A DNA stretch of 39,850 nt from Zoopage sp. CT-All (lineage: Eukaryota; Zoopagomycota; Zoopagomycetes; Zoopagales; Zoopagaceae): positions 1 to 39,850 of the forward strand of contig QZWS01000020.1 in the NCBI GenBank assembly GCA_004114245.1. Direction: 5' to 3'. Under the pieces are notes generated by a model. That model saw only the letters and a list, made by a program, of their open reading frames with translations, was not told where the DNA came from and did not search any database. Shown here piece after piece: positions 39,826-39,850 of the stretch (positions are counted from its first letter, which is position 1; each line of letters opens with the position of its first letter). The position numbers and the translations under genes were made by a program.

Positions 39826-39850
39826 GGTTGGAGTGGCGGGGCTGGGGCTG

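Overview
This is a compact eukaryotic (fungal) region. Nearly every multi-exon gene is interrupted by very short introns, mostly 41-60 nt, with GTA/GTG donors, CTAAY- or CTGAY-like branch sites and YAG/AAG acceptors. The gene families point to an early-diverging fungus, most likely a chytrid: a fungal HAM1-like lipid-binding protein, fungal NAD-glutamate dehydrogenase, fungal mitoribosomal mL58, a PACT-domain centrosomal protein and an MT-A70 methyltransferase-like protein. Taxon assignment is inference; no rRNA or tRNA gene was seen. Exon models were rebuilt by hand. Each complete multi-exon model gives a coding length divisible by three.

Layout: 1-493 (-) start of a dicarboxylate/amino-acid:cation symporter. 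1501-3775 (+) HAM1-like protein. 3860-5304 (-) PQ-loop vacuolar amino-acid transporter with a 21-nt microexon. 5349-15402 (+) a neurobeachin-family BEACH/WD40 protein of about 3,130 residues. 15501-16031 (-) and 16601-18154 (+) a divergent pair of intronless secreted proteins, one with 12 cysteines and one carrying two F-box-like repeats. 18377-19843 (+) MT-A70 protein with a DPPI catalytic motif. 19855-23112 (-) NAD-glutamate dehydrogenase. 23164-27968 (-) full-length ABCB-type transporter whose two ATPase domains have both lost the catalytic motifs. 28136-28627 (-) mitoribosomal mL58. 28771-33439 (+) PACT coiled-coil protein. 33810-34979 (-) membrane-anchored DUF1636 ferredoxin-like protein. 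34980-36399 gene-poor stretch containing a near-perfect heat shock element. 36400-38118 (-) NIMA/NEK2-type kinase. 38264-39161 (+) VAMP7-type R-SNARE. 39355-39825 (-) small heat shock protein.

Functionally the window is mostly housekeeping: vacuole/endolysosome traffic (PQ-loop, BEACH, R-SNARE, HAM1-like), the microtubule-organising centre and mitosis (PACT, NEK2), and nitrogen/carbon metabolism (GDH, symporter). The accessory content lies at about 15.5-18.2 kb (secreted pair) and 35-36.3 kb. The observations most worth following are the ABC transporter with degenerate nucleotide-binding domains, the secreted F-box-like protein, the MT-A70 protein without DPPW, and the membrane-tethered DUF1636 protein.
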